Shown: in pieces, positions 1 to 5,816 of the stretch
Numbering within the stretch: the first letter of the stretch is position 1
How the letters are laid out: every line of letters starts with the position of its first letter
DNA from: a virus
Length of the DNA: 33,419 nt
IMG/VR virus record: IMGVR_UViG_3300019764_000013
Location: 1 to 33,419 of that record
Reading direction: 5' to 3' (one strand)
The notes under the pieces: generated by a model
What the model was told of the DNA's origin: nothing
Seen by the model: the letters and a program-made list of their open reading frames with translations, nothing else
The model's database searches: none
Translations under genes and position numbers: made by a program

Positions 1-335
1 GTGTGGCATCCCTTGCGTGGCGTGGCCTAAGCGCCGGGAGTACCTTTTTTTTAAAACCAATAGAACACCACGACAACACATTGGCAACATTCCAAATCTC
101 TACAAATTGAAGGCCTTACCATTTTTTTTATATTATTACACGATTTACCAGGGAAACGCCTAAACGTTTTAAATCACTCATGTATTACGTGTATATCATT
201 TATGAATTATATTCGCTTATATGTAATATTTGACGCATCTATTAAAATAATATACACACACATACACGCACCGAATGAACGTTGGAAGCCTTTCGATATA
301 TATAAACATTTATCAACATTTTATCGTTTATTTTA
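1..335. other. Non-coding left part of the window
   Basis: I find no convincing coding region here on either strand. The first 48 bases are clearly GC-rich compared with the AT-rich remainder and end in a T-run. The rest is low-complexity AT-rich sequence with a CA-rich patch near 255-272. I see no tRNA or rRNA. It precedes the repeat-dense segment that starts at about 336. Confidence 0.6.
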
Positions 336-423
336 TTTTGCTACACATTAACGATTGATTATCAACGATTTAACGATTTTGCTACAAAAAAAATATTATT
401 GTAGCGGTTTTTGTTACACTCTT

Positions 424-448
424 AAACCCTTGAAAATGCTGGGTTTTT
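424..448. terminator. Hairpin inside the repeat region
   Basis: AAACCC at 424-429 pairs with GGGTTT at 441-446 across an 11-base loop, followed by a short T-run. It could end a transcript entering from the left, but the stem is only 6 bp. Confidence 0.35.
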
Positions 449-592
449 CCCTTTACTACTACAAAACTACAATAATAATATAAATATATATATATATAAG
501 GGCGTTTGTAATTTCGTATTTTGGTCATATACATATATTTATATATATATCTGTTGTGCGGATTTTTTTGTAGTTTTGTAGCAAAACAACGT

Positions 593-638
593 AAACCCGC
601 ATAAATAGAGGGTTTGAGGGTGTAACGGTAGCCGTTGC
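593..638. other. Two adjacent small hairpins
   Basis: AAACCC (593-598) pairs with GGGTTT (610-615). Directly after it, GTAACGG (622-628) pairs with CCGTTGC (632-638) over a three-base loop. They lie between copies of the 13-mer repeat. They may be structural parts of an origin or simply local palindromes. Confidence 0.35.
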
Positions 639-693
639 AAATTGTGTTTTTGCTACAAAATTTTGTAGCAAAATAAAAAAGTTGTTTTATTAT

Positions 694-823
694 ATTAAAA
701 TAAGCGCTTTATAATATCAATTATAAGCGCCTTATAATATAAGTTTTTCACGCTGAACTTAAACAAAAATCGTCCTTTTAAATAAGTTTTTCGCGCCGAA
801 CTATTAAAATAAGCGCTTATTTT
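694..823. repeat. Direct repeats and GCGC-centred palindromes
   Basis: ATTAAAATAAGCGCTT occurs identically at 694-709 and 803-818. AAGTTTTTCACGCTGAACT (741-759) recurs with two changes at 784-802. A perfect 18-bp palindrome centred on GCGC covers 806-823, and a near-palindrome of the same type covers 721-737. The cluster ends about 57 bases upstream of the -7 element at 880-887, so it could be an operator set for the genes starting at 918 or part of an origin. Confidence 0.6.
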
Positions 824-879
824 TAACATATCGGAATATTATTTTTTAAATATATTATGAATTAATAAAAATAATATAC

Positions 880-887
880 TATATTTG
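880..887 (+). promoter_or_regulatory. Bacteroidota -7 promoter element TATATTTG
   Basis: An exact match to TAnnTTTG, 30 bases upstream of the ATG at 918. An in-frame TTG at 885 lies inside this element, so it cannot be the start of the protein made from this promoter. That decides the start at 918. No good -33 TTTG is evident. Confidence 0.55.
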
Positions 888-917
888 AACTATATAAAAA
901 TAAAAAGTAATATTATT

Positions 918-1448
918 ATGGAAAATGAAGTGATTAAAAACAGTTTAAAAGGATTAAAGATTGGCGATTCAATGTCATTTGAATCGAAATCCCGTCAAAA
1001 CCTGAAATTAATTATTGACGAAATGGAAGAAGATTTCAAAATTATTAAGGTGTCAGAAACGATATATTCAATTTTAAGGATTGACGCTTCAGAATCGAAT
1101 GCCGTAAAAAAAGTATCTGAAGCGGTTTTCCGTTTAAATTGGTTCAATCAAATAAAAATCAATTGTTCGCCGTCTTATGCTCGCGCGTTGATTTGTAAAC
1201 ACAACAAAGAAAATTCGGATTCTATCAAAGTTAGAAAAAGCGGAAACGGTGTTGTAATATTTAGATTGAATATTAATATTGATACAACGTCAATAAATGA
1301 TTTATCTGATATGATCGACGAATTAAATTATTTAATTCATTTAAAACAAACACCGGAAACGATTCACGACGACGATTTCGACCAGGTGGCCGAAGGTGAA
1401 TCAATTGTGAATTTTGAAGACGAAATCAACGAAGAAATAATCGACTAA
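918..1448 (+). CDS. Hypothetical protein, acidic C-terminus
   Basis: A 176-residue soluble protein that I do not recognise. The start is the ATG at 918, because the upstream in-frame TTG at 885 falls within the promoter -7 element. No signal peptide or membrane segment is visible. The middle has mixed charge with a predicted alternation of strands and helices. The last 35 residues are very acidic (DDDFD near 152-156, then a Glu/Asp-rich tail), as is common for phage DNA-mimic or protein-binding tails. It is the first gene after the repeat-rich non-coding region and is the likeliest product of the promoter there. A role in replication initiation or in binding the upstream repeats is only a positional guess. 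Confidence 0.65.
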   Translation: MENEVIKNSLKGLKIGDSMSFESKSRQNLKLIIDEMEEDFKIIKVSETIYSILRIDASESNAVKKVSEAVFRLNWFNQIKINCSPSYARALICKHNKENSDSIKVRKSGNGVVIFRLNINIDTTSINDLSDMIDELNYLIHLKQTPETIHDDDFDQVAEGESIVNFEDEINEEIID

Positions 1449-1506
1449 AAAAAAGGATCGATTAATTTTAACGTGATTTGTATATGATTAGTACGTGTAA
1501 AAATAC

Positions 1507-1530
1507 AAAGTGGTCGAATTTGACCACTTT
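1507..1530. terminator. Perfect 9-bp hairpin, terminator-like
   Basis: AAAGTGGTC (1507-1515) pairs perfectly with GACCACTTT (1522-1530) around a six-base loop. It lies 59 bases after the stop of the gene at 918-1448. There is no long T-run on the + strand, so it may be a weak terminator, an RNA-stabilising 3' end or an operator. Confidence 0.45.
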
Positions 1531-1607
1531 AAAAATAGATAAATAATAACCTTAATGTTAGACATAGTAAGTATTAATTATATACGTTGTTATGCACTTT
1601 TAAAATT

Positions 1608-1790
1608 ATGGAAATAAGAAATATTACCTTGATAGACTTTCAATACAATTGCTATAATGGACTGAACTTTGAATTTCTAAATATAGAAGTAGGAAAATTT
1701 GATGGTTGTTTATTAGGTTTTGAATTAGCACCAACTTTTTTTAATATACACTTACTTTTCTTTTATTTAGAAATTAAGAAGCCTTGGTAA
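1608..1790 (+). CDS. Small hypothetical protein (60 aa)
   Basis: A 60-residue protein rich in aromatic and aliphatic residues (many Phe, Leu, Ile, Tyr), with a hydrophobic stretch near residues 39-53 that might be membrane-associated. The start is taken as the ATG at 1608; an in-frame TTG 21 bases earlier is less likely. It is isolated by about 160 bases on the left and 100 on the right, with a palindrome before it and an imperfect hairpin after it (about 1815-1846). Its cysteine and aromatic composition differs from that of its neighbours. I do not recognise the family, and it could be a stray cassette gene. Confidence 0.5.
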   Translation: MEIRNITLIDFQYNCYNGLNFEFLNIEVGKFDGCLLGFELAPTFFNIHLLFFYLEIKKPW

Positions 1791-1887
1791 TAATTTTTAT
1801 TGTGCCTAATATCCGAACATGGCGCGTTTTAATGCGCTATTGTTCACCGTTAAAATTTAAACAGTAAAACAGTAAAAAAAAAATACC

Positions 1888-2391
1888 ATGAAAAAAGAAA
1901 ACCAACAAGTCGGACCAATATCCGCAACAAGTCCGGACGGATTGACGTTTTATTCGACGATACGTCGAACAAGAAACGGTCAATATATGATAACAATTCG
2001 CGAATTTATTAGTTCAAAAAAAAATCATTACACTTTAACAAAGCGATACGGATTCAAAACGCAAGCGGCCGCCAATGACAAATTATTGAAAATCGTTCCT
2101 TCAGGTTCAGAAATCGAAGGCGATTCGGTAATAATACCCGAAAAAAAGCCGGTAACTAATAAAGATTTGATTTTGCGTTTAACTGACTTTGTTAATATAA
2201 CTACAAAAACGGACGAATTCGAATTTATATTGGGTGGTGACGGTCGTTCCCGTCCATGGAGTGAACAACGCGTCGGCAGCATCACAACAATTGAAGTTTT
2301 GCCCGGTGTAAAGTTAGAAGGCAAACAAATAGAATTGATTCAAAAATCAATTTTATCGTTTCAATCTGTCGATAAATTTATAATAAAATAA
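1888..2391 (+). CDS. Hypothetical protein (167 aa)
   Basis: A 167-residue soluble protein with no signal peptide or membrane segment. The first 70 residues are basic and look like a beta-rich domain (alternating hydrophobic residues around 18-60, with an RTRNG turn). They could bind nucleic acid in the way of small integrase-type N-terminal domains, but I cannot name a family. The remainder is mixed alpha/beta with an acidic patch near residue 112. The ATG follows an A-rich leader holding two tandem copies of ACAGTAAAA. It lies three bases upstream of the next gene, so the two are almost certainly co-transcribed and probably act together. Confidence 0.7.
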   Translation: MKKENQQVGPISATSPDGLTFYSTIRRTRNGQYMITIREFISSKKNHYTLTKRYGFKTQAAANDKLLKIVPSGSEIEGDSVIIPEKKPVTNKDLILRLTDFVNITTKTDEFEFILGGDGRSRPWSEQRVGSITTIEVLPGVKLEGKQIELIQKSILSFQSVDKFIIK

Positions 2392-2394
2392 ACC

Positions 2395-2910
2395 ATGAAA
2401 ATAACCGAATTAAAACATAAAATGAAGTCGTATCGAAAGGAATACGCAATGGAAACGAAGGAATTCGCGGATTTATCCGGAATTCCACACCAACAGATTA
2501 AAAATTATGAATCCGGAATATTAAATCCTAAGTCAGCGGCATTGAAGAAAATTTGCAAATTTATGGAATTGGACCAGGACACGACGGACGGTTTATTGCT
2601 TCAGGTTATGCGAAAAAGTTATCGCATTGAATTATTAGTTTCGGATTTTTTATCAAATAAACTTACAATCGAACAAATTGCGTCACGTGTTGAATGTTCT
2701 GAAGACTTTGTGATCAAAACGATTAATAAAAGTGACAAAAATCATTTAAAAATACAAGTTAGAAGAAAAAAAGTAAAACCCGAAAAAATTGAATATCCAG
2801 GGTCGGGACTATCTATTCAACACAATGATAAAACCGGAACGATTGGAAATTGGGACAATATGACGGACGACGAACGGGCGCCGTATATGGTAACTAAACG
2901 GCCATTTTGA
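2395..2910 (+). CDS. XRE-family HTH DNA-binding protein
   Basis: A 171-residue protein with an XRE/Cro-type helix-turn-helix at about residues 12-62: helix, the recognition pattern FADLSGIPHQQIKNYESG, then a closing helix ending near MELDQ. A second possible HTH lies at about 88-112 (LTIEQIASRVECSEDFVIKTIN), which would make two DNA-reading heads. A basic stretch RRKKVK at 122-127 follows, then a polar tail with an acidic DDDE patch. Known members of this family are repressors, activators or plasmid/phage copy-control proteins. Here the gene closes a short + operon next to the repeat-rich region, so it may bind those repeats (inference). A strong terminator follows 20 bases later. Confidence 0.8.
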   Translation: MKITELKHKMKSYRKEYAMETKEFADLSGIPHQQIKNYESGILNPKSAALKKICKFMELDQDTTDGLLLQVMRKSYRIELLVSDFLSNKLTIEQIASRVECSEDFVIKTINKSDKNHLKIQVRRKKVKPEKIEYPGSGLSIQHNDKTGTIGNWDNMTDDERAPYMVTKRPF

Positions 2911-2929
2911 TATAAAATTGGCAATCAAT

Positions 2930-2965
2930 AAAAAACCGCAACGATTTAATTCGCTGCGGTTTTTT
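2930..2965. terminator. Bidirectional rho-independent terminator
   Basis: An A6 run and CCGCA (2936-2940) pair with TGCGG (2955-2959) and a T6 run. The stem continues inward as CGA/TCG after one mismatch. It ends the + operon 918-2910. Read on the - strand it also ends a possible short RNA from the promoter element at 3002-3009. Confidence 0.85.
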
Positions 2966-2997
2966 CTTTTTAATGTGTAAAAATTAAAAACTATGGT
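2931..2997 (-). ncRNA. Candidate small RNA, about 65 nt
   Basis: On the - strand a perfect -7 element (3009-3002) is followed within about 65 bases by the bidirectional terminator at 2930-2965. There is no start codon followed by a meaningful reading frame between them. A short non-coding transcript is therefore predicted, but the start point is inferred from the promoter element alone. Confidence 0.35.
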
Positions 2998-3001
2998 TCG
3001 A

Positions 3002-3009
3002 CAAATATA
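3002..3009 (-). promoter_or_regulatory. -7 promoter element TATATTTG
   Basis: An exact element on the - strand facing the terminator at 2930-2965, with no gene between them. It may drive a short RNA. Confidence 0.45.
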
Positions 3010-3032
3010 TAAAAAAAATCAATTAGTTGTAT

Positions 3033-3070
3033 AAAAAAAAGTGGTCCGACTTACAAATTAAGTGCGGACC
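3033..3070 (-). terminator. Rho-independent terminator with 11-bp stem
   Basis: GGTCCGACTTA (3043-3053) pairs with TAAGTGCGGACC (3059-3070) with one bulged G and a five-base loop. On the - strand it is followed by a T8 run (3040-3033). It is a strong terminator for leftward transcription and weaker in the other direction. Confidence 0.8.
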
Positions 3071-3144
3071 GTTGTTTTTTACGTTAAAGGCGGCCAAATT
3101 ACGCGCCAAAGGTAAAATTATTGGTTTCTTTTCGTGCGGCCTTG
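3033..3144 (-). ncRNA. Candidate small RNA, about 110 nt
   Basis: A -7 element at 3157-3150 and a strong terminator at 3070-3033 bracket about 110 bases on the - strand. No ATG is present between them, so a structured non-coding RNA is the simplest reading. The interior contains GC-rich patches (around 3088-3107 and 3134-3142) that could form further stems. Confidence 0.4.
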
Positions 3145-3149
3145 TGGTT

Positions 3150-3157
3150 CAAATATA
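3150..3157 (-). promoter_or_regulatory. -7 promoter element TATATTTG
   Basis: An exact element on the - strand just after the stop codon of the gene at 3180-3425, facing a gene-free stretch that ends at the terminator 3070-3033. Confidence 0.45.
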
Positions 3158-3179
3158 TAAATAAAAAAACGAACTGAAG

Positions 3180-3425
3180 TCAATCAATTCGTTTTTTTTT
3201 CCAATCATACCAAACGGACAACGGTTTCGGGTAAATATTGTTAATAATTTGGTTTTTTGTGTACTTTTTCCAGGGTGTGACGTCTTGTTTTTGTTTTTTA
3301 GTGTATTGATTAACTGAACCAATAAAATCACCCTGAAACGGTTGTTTTTGCGGTTTACTTTTATTAATTATTAAAGTAATAGAGAAGGCCGCAATAATTA
3401 CGGCCAAAAATAAATAATTTTTCAT
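3180..3425 (-). CDS. Small membrane-anchored protein (81 aa)
   Basis: An 81-residue protein with an N-terminal hydrophobic segment at residues 4-21 after MKN, followed by a basic, Lys/Gln-rich soluble part ending in WYDWKKKRID. This is a single-pass membrane protein with its tail probably in the periplasm, or an uncleaved signal anchor. I do not recognise a family. It is the last gene of the leftward arm. Its upstream spacer (3426-3540) can fold into a branched structure that would form its 5' leader. The stop codon overlaps a weak A/T-flanked hairpin (about 3163-3200) that may act as its terminator. Confidence 0.65.
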   Translation of the reverse strand: MKNYLFLAVIIAAFSITLIINKSKPQKQPFQGDFIGSVNQYTKKQKQDVTPWKKYTKNQIINNIYPKPLSVWYDWKKKRID

Positions 3426-3442
3426 TTTTTCTAATTTTAAAT

Positions 3443-3510
3443 ATAAACCACCGTAAAAACATATTTATTTCGGTAGCAATCCGAAACCCTATCGTCGGGC
3501 GGTGGTTTAT
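3443..3510 (-). ncRNA. Branched RNA structure, candidate leader element
   Basis: A perfect 11-bp closing stem joins 3443-3453 (ATAAACCACCG) to 3500-3510. Inside it are a 6-bp hairpin, TTTCGG 3468-3473 with CCGAAA 3481-3486, and a short CCC/GGG hairpin at 3487-3499. Together they form a three-way junction. It fills the spacer upstream of the gene at 3180-3425 and could be its 5' leader on the - strand. It matches no riboswitch class that I recognise. Confidence 0.4.
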
Positions 3511-3539
3511 TAGTTGGGAAAACCCTATTCAACCAACTA
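3511..3539. terminator. 7-bp hairpin after the gene 3541-4017
   Basis: TAGTTGG (3511-3517) pairs with CCAACTA (3533-3539), directly after the stop codon of the - strand gene. There is no T-run, so it may be a processing or stability hairpin rather than a true terminator. Its loop holds ATAGGGTTT on the - strand, which also occurs in the neighbouring branched structure. Confidence 0.35.
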
Positions 3540-3540
3540 T

Positions 3541-4017
3541 TTATTTTTTTATTCCAAATTCGTCAATTATAGTTTTCGCCAACCTTTGCGGGTGCCTTGT
3601 GTGGTCGATTGCTTTCAATTTTGCTTCGACTTCATTCCATTCGTTTAATTCTCTATTCAAATTTTGAATTGAATTTTCGAATTCTTTGTTTTTTTCCTGG
3701 CAACGTGTCAAATCCTTCAATCTGTTTCGTGAAATATCACGGCAATCATTCAATTCCATTTGTTTTTCGCGTGTTTTATTTTTTTGAATTTCCAATCGTC
3801 CATTCAATGTTTGAATTTCAACGAATCGACTATTTTCCCGCGTTTGATTTTTTGAAATTTCTTTTTCACGTGATTCGATTATTTTTTTTAGTTTTTCAAC
3901 CGTTGCGTTTTCTTTAATTAATTTTAAATTTTGATCCATGATTTTCCCTTTACTTAAAATCAAATAGACTGAATAAATTAATAATAAAACTATTGTAATA
4001 CTTGCAAATAATAACAT
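3541..4017 (-). CDS. Membrane-anchored coiled-coil protein
   Basis: A 158-residue protein with an N-terminal transmembrane segment at about residues 2-22, followed by a long, highly charged Lys/Glu/Arg/Asn helix (about 28-135) with heptad-like spacing, then a short C-terminal segment. This topology is shared by inner-membrane spanin subunits (Rz) and by many phage membrane proteins. It lies four bases downstream of a lipoprotein gene, as in a two-gene inner/outer membrane pair. It is far from the holin-amidase cassette at 17-18.6 kb, which has its own anchored coiled-coil protein. A spanin-like or envelope-exclusion role is therefore only a hypothesis. Confidence 0.65.
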   Translation of the reverse strand: MLLFASITIVLLLIYSVYLILSKGKIMDQNLKLIKENATVEKLKKIIESREKEISKNQTRENSRFVEIQTLNGRLEIQKNKTREKQMELNDCRDISRNRLKDLTRCQEKNKEFENSIQNLNRELNEWNEVEAKLKAIDHTRHPQRLAKTIIDEFGIKK

Positions 4018-4021
4018 AATT

Positions 4022-4456
4022 TTAAATTTTTTCGATTGTAAATTTTGAAACTGAATTGTTTGGCAATATATTAAAAAGCTGCATTCGACCGTTAATTATA
4101 TCGATTGAAATCACGTCGTAATTACCTAAAAAATAAACTTCAAATCGGTTAAACGATTGGTCCCATTGATAGTTATATCCTTTAAATTTTGCCGAATCAA
4201 TTTGCCAAATTAAATTCTCATTATTTGCGTTATCCGGAACCCATTGTGACGAATTTTCGAATTTATTTTCGCGATAAATTGTTCGCCATGTTCCGTAAGT
4301 ATATGGAAGGACGTCGGCAATCAAAACACCGTCTTTTGTTTGTTTTCCTTTTACAGATTCAACCGATTCAATTGTTTCGTTCGTTGGTTCGATTGTTTCT
4401 TTTTCACATGAAACGGCAATCATTCCGATTGCGATTGCTAAAATTATTTTTTTCAT
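4022..4456 (-). CDS. Predicted lipoprotein
   Basis: A 144-residue protein starting with a lipoprotein signal peptide: MKK, a hydrophobic core at residues 4-15, and a lipobox AVSC with Cys17 as the predicted lipidated residue. The mature part begins with an acidic, Thr/Glu-rich linker (18-40) and continues into a beta-rich domain with many aromatic residues (GTWRTIYREN near 56-65, YNYQWDQSFNRFEVYF near 95-110). That resembles the small lipocalin-like lipoproteins common in Bacteroidota. No family assignment is certain. Phage lipoproteins often block superinfection or act as outer-membrane spanins. The four-base gap to the membrane-anchored coiled-coil gene supports a joint envelope role (inference). 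Confidence 0.75.
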   Translation of the reverse strand: MKKIILAIAIGMIAVSCEKETIEPTNETIESVESVKGKQTKDGVLIADVLPYTYGTWRTIYRENKFENSSQWVPDNANNENLIWQIDSAKFKGYNYQWDQSFNRFEVYFLGNYDVISIDIINGRMQLFNILPNNSVSKFTIEKI

Positions 4457-4484
4457 AATTGTTTTTTTTTACTAATTTAACTAT

Positions 4485-5501
4485 TTATTTTTGAATTTGT
4501 TTTAATTTGGCATTTTTCACCCATTCAATTAATTGGGTTTTTGTTAATTTTGATTTTTTATCCGACAAAATTTCAATTATTTGGTTTCTTAAATTATCGA
4601 ATCCGGCTTGTCCGGCTTTTTGAACGAATGCCGCGGCCTTTTTCTTGTTTTCTTCTGAAGGACCTGGCTTTTCAGGTGTTGAAACCGGCGGAAATTTTTC
4701 GTTGATTTTTAATTCAGCGTTTTCGACTGTTTTTTGCGCTGCCAAAATATCCGCTTTTAATTCTGGCGTTTCTTCTACTTGAACCGGCGCCGTTTGTTTT
4801 TCGATTTTATCAATTTTTTCGTTTACGATTTCGGTATCTACGGCCACGGCTTTTTCACGTTCTGCCAATTTAGCTTCACGCGCTTCGAGATCTGCCAAAC
4901 GTTTTTCAAAATCCTTTTTTTCTTGAATTTTTCGGGCGTTTTCTTGCTCGATTCGTTTCAATTCCTTTTGTCCTAAATCGATATAAACTTTGACGTCTTC
5001 TTCACTAAATCCGGCAATTTGTTCGGGTGTTAAAACTATAATTCCCGAAACATAATTCCCGGCAACGACTGCGAATCCATTTTCGGCGAATAATTGTTGA
5101 CGGTCTGCCAATTTCTTTTCCGCTTCGGCTTTGGCCTTGTCTTTGAATTCTTGAATATCTTTATTGATAATTGCTTCAGCTGCCGACAATTGTTCGTCCC
5201 ACGGCTTTACGAATGAAATCATATCATTTTTAAAGTCATTAAACGGACGCGTCACATCTAAACGATTTTTGTTTATTGTGGTTCGAATTTTCTTCATTTC
5301 CTTCGATCCTTTGACGGCGGCGTCGAATGTTGCTTTGTCAATTATTTTAATTGATTTATAAGTTTCAATTAATTTGTTTAAATTTTCAGGCGATTTAATC
5401 GTCGAATCTAACAAATATTTTTTAGCGTCATTCTTTACGACGTCAGCGGCTTCAATAATTGAAACGACCGCGATTCCTTCTTGTTCTTCTTTTTTACTCA
5501 T
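4485..5501 (-). CDS. Coiled-coil phage protein (338 aa)
   Basis: A 338-residue cytoplasmic protein. The first 120 residues are alpha-helical and resemble the DUF1351-type phage proteins often found beside recombination genes (a lysine- and arginine-rich region with KKIRTTINKNRLDVTRPFNDF near 69-89). A charged helix at about 118-138 is followed by a small globular part at 140-175. A long coiled coil (about 180-220, KRLADLEAREAKLAEREKAV) comes next, then a Pro/Glu-rich linker and a basic C-terminal helix. No catalytic motif is visible. It lies in the replication arm, eight bases downstream of a 56-residue gene. Function unknown; a structural or accessory role in DNA metabolism is plausible. Confidence 0.7.
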   Translation of the reverse strand: MSKKEEQEGIAVVSIIEAADVVKNDAKKYLLDSTIKSPENLNKLIETYKSIKIIDKATFDAAVKGSKEMKKIRTTINKNRLDVTRPFNDFKNDMISFVKPWDEQLSAAEAIINKDIQEFKDKAKAEAEKKLADRQQLFAENGFAVVAGNYVSGIIVLTPEQIAGFSEEDVKVYIDLGQKELKRIEQENARKIQEKKDFEKRLADLEAREAKLAEREKAVAVDTEIVNEKIDKIEKQTAPVQVEETPELKADILAAQKTVENAELKINEKFPPVSTPEKPGPSEENKKKAAAFVQKAGQAGFDNLRNQIIEILSDKKSKLTKTQLIEWVKNAKLKQIQK

Positions 5502-5508
5502 GATTTTT

Positions 5509-5679
5509 TTAATTTATTTGTGTTTTGGTGAATTTATATCCTTTATATTCAAAAGGAAATTTTTTTCTTGATAACGTCCAATAAGGCAAACCTAAATCAT
5601 GACACGCCTTTTTCAGCGACGACCACGTTTTTAAACTGCCATTTTTTTGCGTTGTTATTATTTTATTAATTCTATTCAT
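5509..5679 (-). CDS. Small HTH-like phage protein (56 aa)
   Basis: A 56-residue protein beginning MNRINKIITTQKNGS and ending KFTKTQIN. The centre (SLKKACHDLGLPYWTLSRKKFPFEYKG split over 21-47) looks like a small helix-turn-helix followed by a beta hairpin, a pattern seen in many short Bacteroidota phage and mobile-element proteins that probably bind DNA. It starts only four bases after a perfect promoter -7 element at 5691-5684, so its mRNA would be nearly or completely leaderless. The next gene starts eight bases downstream. Frame and composition are convincing despite its size; the function is inferred. Confidence 0.65.
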   Translation of the reverse strand: MNRINKIITTQKNGSLKTWSSLKKACHDLGLPYWTLSRKKFPFEYKGYKFTKTQIN

Positions 5680-5683
5680 GTGA

Positions 5684-5703
5684 CAAATATATATACAAAT
5701 ATT
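5684..5703 (-). promoter_or_regulatory. Promoter block shared with 11230-11249
   Basis: The -7 element TATATTTG is at 5691-5684. The 20-bp block CAAATATATATACAAATATT (+ strand) is identical to 11230-11249, and similarity continues beyond it for about 25 bases, including a TTTATTTGA. On the - strand a TTTG lies 20 bases upstream of the -7 element, the spacing expected of a Bacteroidota -33 box. Confidence 0.6.
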
Positions 5704-5726
5704 CGCAAAAACAAACTTTATTTGAC

Positions 5727-5761
5727 AAAAAAAACACCGAATAAAATAAATTTATCCGGTG
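5727..5761 (-). terminator. Rho-independent terminator
   Basis: CACCGAATAA (5735-5744) pairs with TTATCCGGTG (5752-5761) over 10 positions with one wobble. On the - strand it is followed by a T8 run (5734-5727). It isolates the promoter at 5684-5691 from the genes to its right. Confidence 0.8.
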
Positions 5762-5795
5762 CCACCAATAAAAATTCAACCATGAATTAATTATG
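5727..5795 (-). ncRNA. Candidate small RNA, about 70 nt
   Basis: A promoter -7 element (5808-5801) and a strong terminator (5761-5727) on the - strand bracket about 70 bases with no credible gene. One 21-codon frame starts near 5783 but runs through the terminator stem and its T-run, so it is probably not translated. Confidence 0.4.
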
Positions 5796-5800
5796 CGTTT

Positions 5801-5808
5801 CAAATATA
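5801..5808 (-). promoter_or_regulatory. -7 promoter element TATATTTG
   Basis: An exact element on the - strand starting eight bases after the stop of the gene at 5817-6122. It faces only a short gene-free stretch closed by the terminator at 5761-5727. Confidence 0.45.
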
Positions 5809-5816
5809 TATAAAAT

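Larger units (their letters stand above)
336..673. repeat. Iteron-like array of TTTTGTAGCAAAA
   Basis: The 13-mer TTTTGTAGCAAAA, or its reverse complement TTTTGCTACAAAA, occurs in full at 377-389, 574-586, 648-660 and 661-673, with a partial copy at 336-344. The last two copies abut head to head and make a perfect 26-bp palindrome at 648-673. A variant forms a perfect 14-bp inverted repeat, CTACAAAACTACAA at 459-472 and its complement at 568-581, flanking a very AT-rich stretch of TA repeats. Three copies of AACGATT sit at 350, 364 and 372. Repeated binding sites beside an easily melted AT tract are typical of replication origins or multi-site operators; the function here is inferred. Confidence 0.7.

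Noticed and set aside
885-917. Upstream TTG start for the first + strand gene
   Set aside because: The TTG lies inside the promoter -7 element at 880-887, so it would not be in the transcript; the ATG at 918 is used.
1-917. CRISPR array in the left repeat region
   Set aside because: Repeats are short, in both orientations, irregularly spaced and without unique spacers of constant length.
1581-1600. Resemblance of TACGTTGTTATGC to integron attC-type ends
   Set aside because: No matching core sites (RYYYAAC with GTTRRRY) or imperfect long hairpin of the right form could be paired around the small gene.
5718-5783. A 21-codon frame inside the small RNA candidate
   Set aside because: It runs through the terminator stem and T-run, has no leader context and a composition dictated by the hairpin.
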